Origin: Streptomyces sp. JH14
GTDB taxonomy: Bacteria; Actinomycetota; Actinomycetes; Streptomycetales; Streptomycetaceae
NCBI RefSeq assembly: GCF_029428675.1
Contig: NZ_JAJNEL010000001.1
Coordinates: 5,890,001 to 5,954,000 of the forward strand
Direction: 5' to 3'
DNA: 64,000 nt
Shown: positions 62,723 to 64,000 of the stretch, in pieces
Position numbering within the stretch: the stretch's first letter is position 1
How the letters are laid out: each line of letters begins with the position of its first letter
The notes under the pieces: generated by a model
Database searches by the model: none
The model's input: only the letters and a program-made list of their open reading frames with translations
Told to the model about the DNA's origin: nothing
Program-made: the position numbers and the translations under genes

Positions 62723-63264
62723 GCTGCACCCCTCTCGCTCAGCAGCGCATACAGCTCCGCCGCGGACTCCTGCACGGTCTGCCGGTGCGACTCGATCCGC
62801 AGGTCCGGCGACTCGGGCGCCTCGTACGGGTCGTCGACCCCGGTGAGCCCGCTGATCTCGCCCGCCGCCTGCTTGGCGTAGAGGCCCTTCACATCGCGTA
62901 CGGAGCACACCTCGACCGGAGTCGCGACATGCACCTCCAGATACGCGGTGCCCTCCGCCTGGTGGCGCTTGCGTACGGCGTCACGGCTGTCCGCGTACGG
63001 GGCGATGACGGGTACGAGCACCTTCACGCCGTTGGCGGCCAGGAGTTCGGCGACGAAGCCGATCCGCTGGACGTTGGTGTGCCGGTCCTCGCGGGAGAAG
63101 CCGAGCCCCGCGGAGAGGAACTCGCGGATCTCGTCGCCGTCGAGCACCTCCACGCGGTGCCCCTCGCCGCGCAGCCGGCCGGCCAGCTCGTACGCGATGG
63201 TGGTCTTGCCCGCGCTCGGCAGACCGGTCAGCCAGATGGTGGCTCCCGTCTCCGTCACGCTCAT
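62719..63264 (-). CDS. cysC: Adenylylsulfate kinase
   Basis: A 181-residue APS kinase making PAPS. Walker A is GLPSAGKTT, the DGDEIREFLSAGLGFSREDR block binds APS, and the KGLYAKQAAGEI segment is the lid. Start 63264 has a CAGGAGA ribosome site; an upstream in-frame ATG at 63288 overlaps the cysH stop. PAPS here is probably for sulfotransferases or methionine-type donors, since the adjacent cysH is an APS reductase. Confidence 0.95.
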   Translation of the reverse strand: MSVTETGATIWLTGLPSAGKTTIAYELAGRLRGEGHRVEVLDGDEIREFLSAGLGFSREDRHTNVQRIGFVAELLAANGVKVLVPVIAPYADSRDAVRKRHQAEGTAYLEVHVATPVEVCSVRDVKGLYAKQAAGEISGLTGVDDPYEAPESPDLRIESHRQTVQESAAELYALLSERGAA

Positions 63265-63287
63265 CGAAGTCTCCTGATCAGTCGTCA

Positions 63288-63989
63288 TCAGTCGTGCAGC
63301 CCGCACTCGGTCTTGCCCCGTCCGGCCCAGCGGCCGGCCCGCGCGTCCTCGCCCTCCAGCACCCGGCGGGTGCACGGCGCGCAGCCCACGGAGGCGTACC
63401 CGTCCATCAGCAGCGGGTTGGTCAGCACCCCGTGCTCCGCGACGTATGCGTCCACGTCGTCCTGCGTCCAGCGGGCGATCGGCGAGATCTTGACCTTCTG
63501 CCGCTTCTCGTCCCAGCCGACGACCGGGGTGTTCGCCCGGGTCGGGGACTCGTCGCGGCGCAGCCCGGTCGCCCAGGCCGCGTACGACGTCAGGCCCTCC
63601 TCGAGGGGTTTGACCTTCCGCAGCTTGCAGCACAGGTCGGGGTCCCGGTCGTGCAGTTGCGGTCCGTACTCGGCGTCCTGCTCGGCCACGCTCTGACGCG
63701 GCGTCAGCGTGATGACGTTGACGTCCATCACGGCGTCCACCGCGTCGCGTGTCCCGATCGTCTCCTCGAAGTGGTAGCCGGTGTCGAGGAACACCACATC
63801 GACGCCCGGGTAGGCGCGGGAGGCGAGATGGGCCACGACCGCGTCCTCCATCGAGGATGTGACGCAGAACCGCTTGCCGAAGGTGTCCGCGGCCCACCGC
63901 AGGATCTCCAGCGGGGAGGCGTCCTCCAGCTCGCGGCCCGCCCTCTCGGCCAGGTCCCGGAGGTCCTCGATTTGCTGAGTGTTCGTCAT
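63288..63989 (-). CDS. cysH: APS reductase (4Fe-4S, CysH type)
   Basis: A 233-residue reductase of the PP-loop family. TSSMEDAVVAHLA is the nucleotide loop, DLCCKLRKV and GCAPCTRRV supply two Cys pairs for the 4Fe-4S cluster, which mark an APS rather than PAPS enzyme, and the C-terminal ECGLHD carries the catalytic Cys. It converts APS to sulfite with thioredoxin. It heads the visible cys array; sulfite reductase is expected just beyond the right edge. Confidence 0.97.
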   Translation of the reverse strand: MTNTQQIEDLRDLAERAGRELEDASPLEILRWAADTFGKRFCVTSSMEDAVVAHLASRAYPGVDVVFLDTGYHFEETIGTRDAVDAVMDVNVITLTPRQSVAEQDAEYGPQLHDRDPDLCCKLRKVKPLEEGLTSYAAWATGLRRDESPTRANTPVVGWDEKRQKVKISPIARWTQDDVDAYVAEHGVLTNPLLMDGYASVGCAPCTRRVLEGEDARAGRWAGRGKTECGLHD

Positions 63990-64000
63990 TTGCCGTCCCC

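Overview
The window is a high-GC actinobacterial chromosome segment, almost certainly Streptomyces. Third codon positions are nearly all G or C, GTG starts are common, and several lineage-typical families are present: a SAV2148-type HEPN protein, a GAP1-type protein, the GlgX/TreY/TreZ trehalose route, TIGR03086 and Rv2466c-like mycothiol-linked families, and the actinobacterial cysH-C-D-N-ssuABC-cbiX sulfur array. The genes are mostly metabolic. I see no rRNA, tRNA or CRISPR array, and no intact transposase. There is one small MITE-like inverted-repeat element and four decayed gene remnants.

Region 1 (1-6947) is a catabolic or tailoring island. A leftward operon encodes a 3Fe-4S ferredoxin, a ferredoxin reductase, an acetoacetate-decarboxylase-fold protein and an aldehyde dehydrogenase cut by the window edge. 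It diverges from a rightward pair, a glutamine-synthetase-like ligase and a cytochrome P450. A leftward short-chain dehydrogenase converges on the P450. The shared promoter region carries two near-identical operators (CGTTTG-N4-CAAACG) and a strong hairpin. The parts fit a complete P450 electron chain coupled to gamma-glutamylation, plausibly for amine breakdown, but the substrate is unknown.

Region 2 (7051-17640) holds a streptomycin-kinase-like phosphotransferase, a large GAP1-type protein, a helicase-C-like WYL-tailed protein, a frameshifted zinc-ribbon remnant and a 1250-residue secreted subtilase.

Region 3 (18473-23888) is a benzoylformate pathway: a LysR regulator diverges from benzoylformate decarboxylase, benzaldehyde dehydrogenase and an aromatic-acid MFS transporter. 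A 21-bp operator overlaps the regulator start codon.

Region 4 (24072-33115) holds a LURP-one/scramblase-like protein, threonine dehydrogenase with glycine C-acetyltransferase (threonine to glycine), a LysR regulator, a PaaI thioesterase diverging from an HxlR regulator, a VOC protein, a P-loop kinase, an M24 peptidase and an aldo/keto reductase.

Region 5 (33197-44696) is glycogen/trehalose metabolism. GlgX, TreY and TreZ run leftward and are interrupted by a rightward GH1 beta-glucosidase and a DUF1707-FHA protein. The SAV2148 HEPN protein and a DnaQ-like exonuclease follow.

Region 6 (44697-56622) holds an amidohydrolase relic with a 32-bp tandem duplication, a two-domain sulfurtransferase, a phosphotransferase, a sugar ABC importer without its own ATPase, a secreted S8 protease, a DUF1697 protein, an ABC ATPase preceded by an aldo/keto reductase relic, a ketopantoate-reductase-like enzyme, a mycothiol-related DinB-like protein, a DsbA-fold protein and the MITE-like element.

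Region 7 (56626-63989) is the leftward sulfur array cysH-cysC-cysD-cysN, two tiny coupled reading frames, ssuA-ssuB-ssuC and cbiX. It covers sulfate activation and reduction, sulfonate-type import, and siroheme supply for sulfite reductase, which is probably encoded just beyond the right edge.
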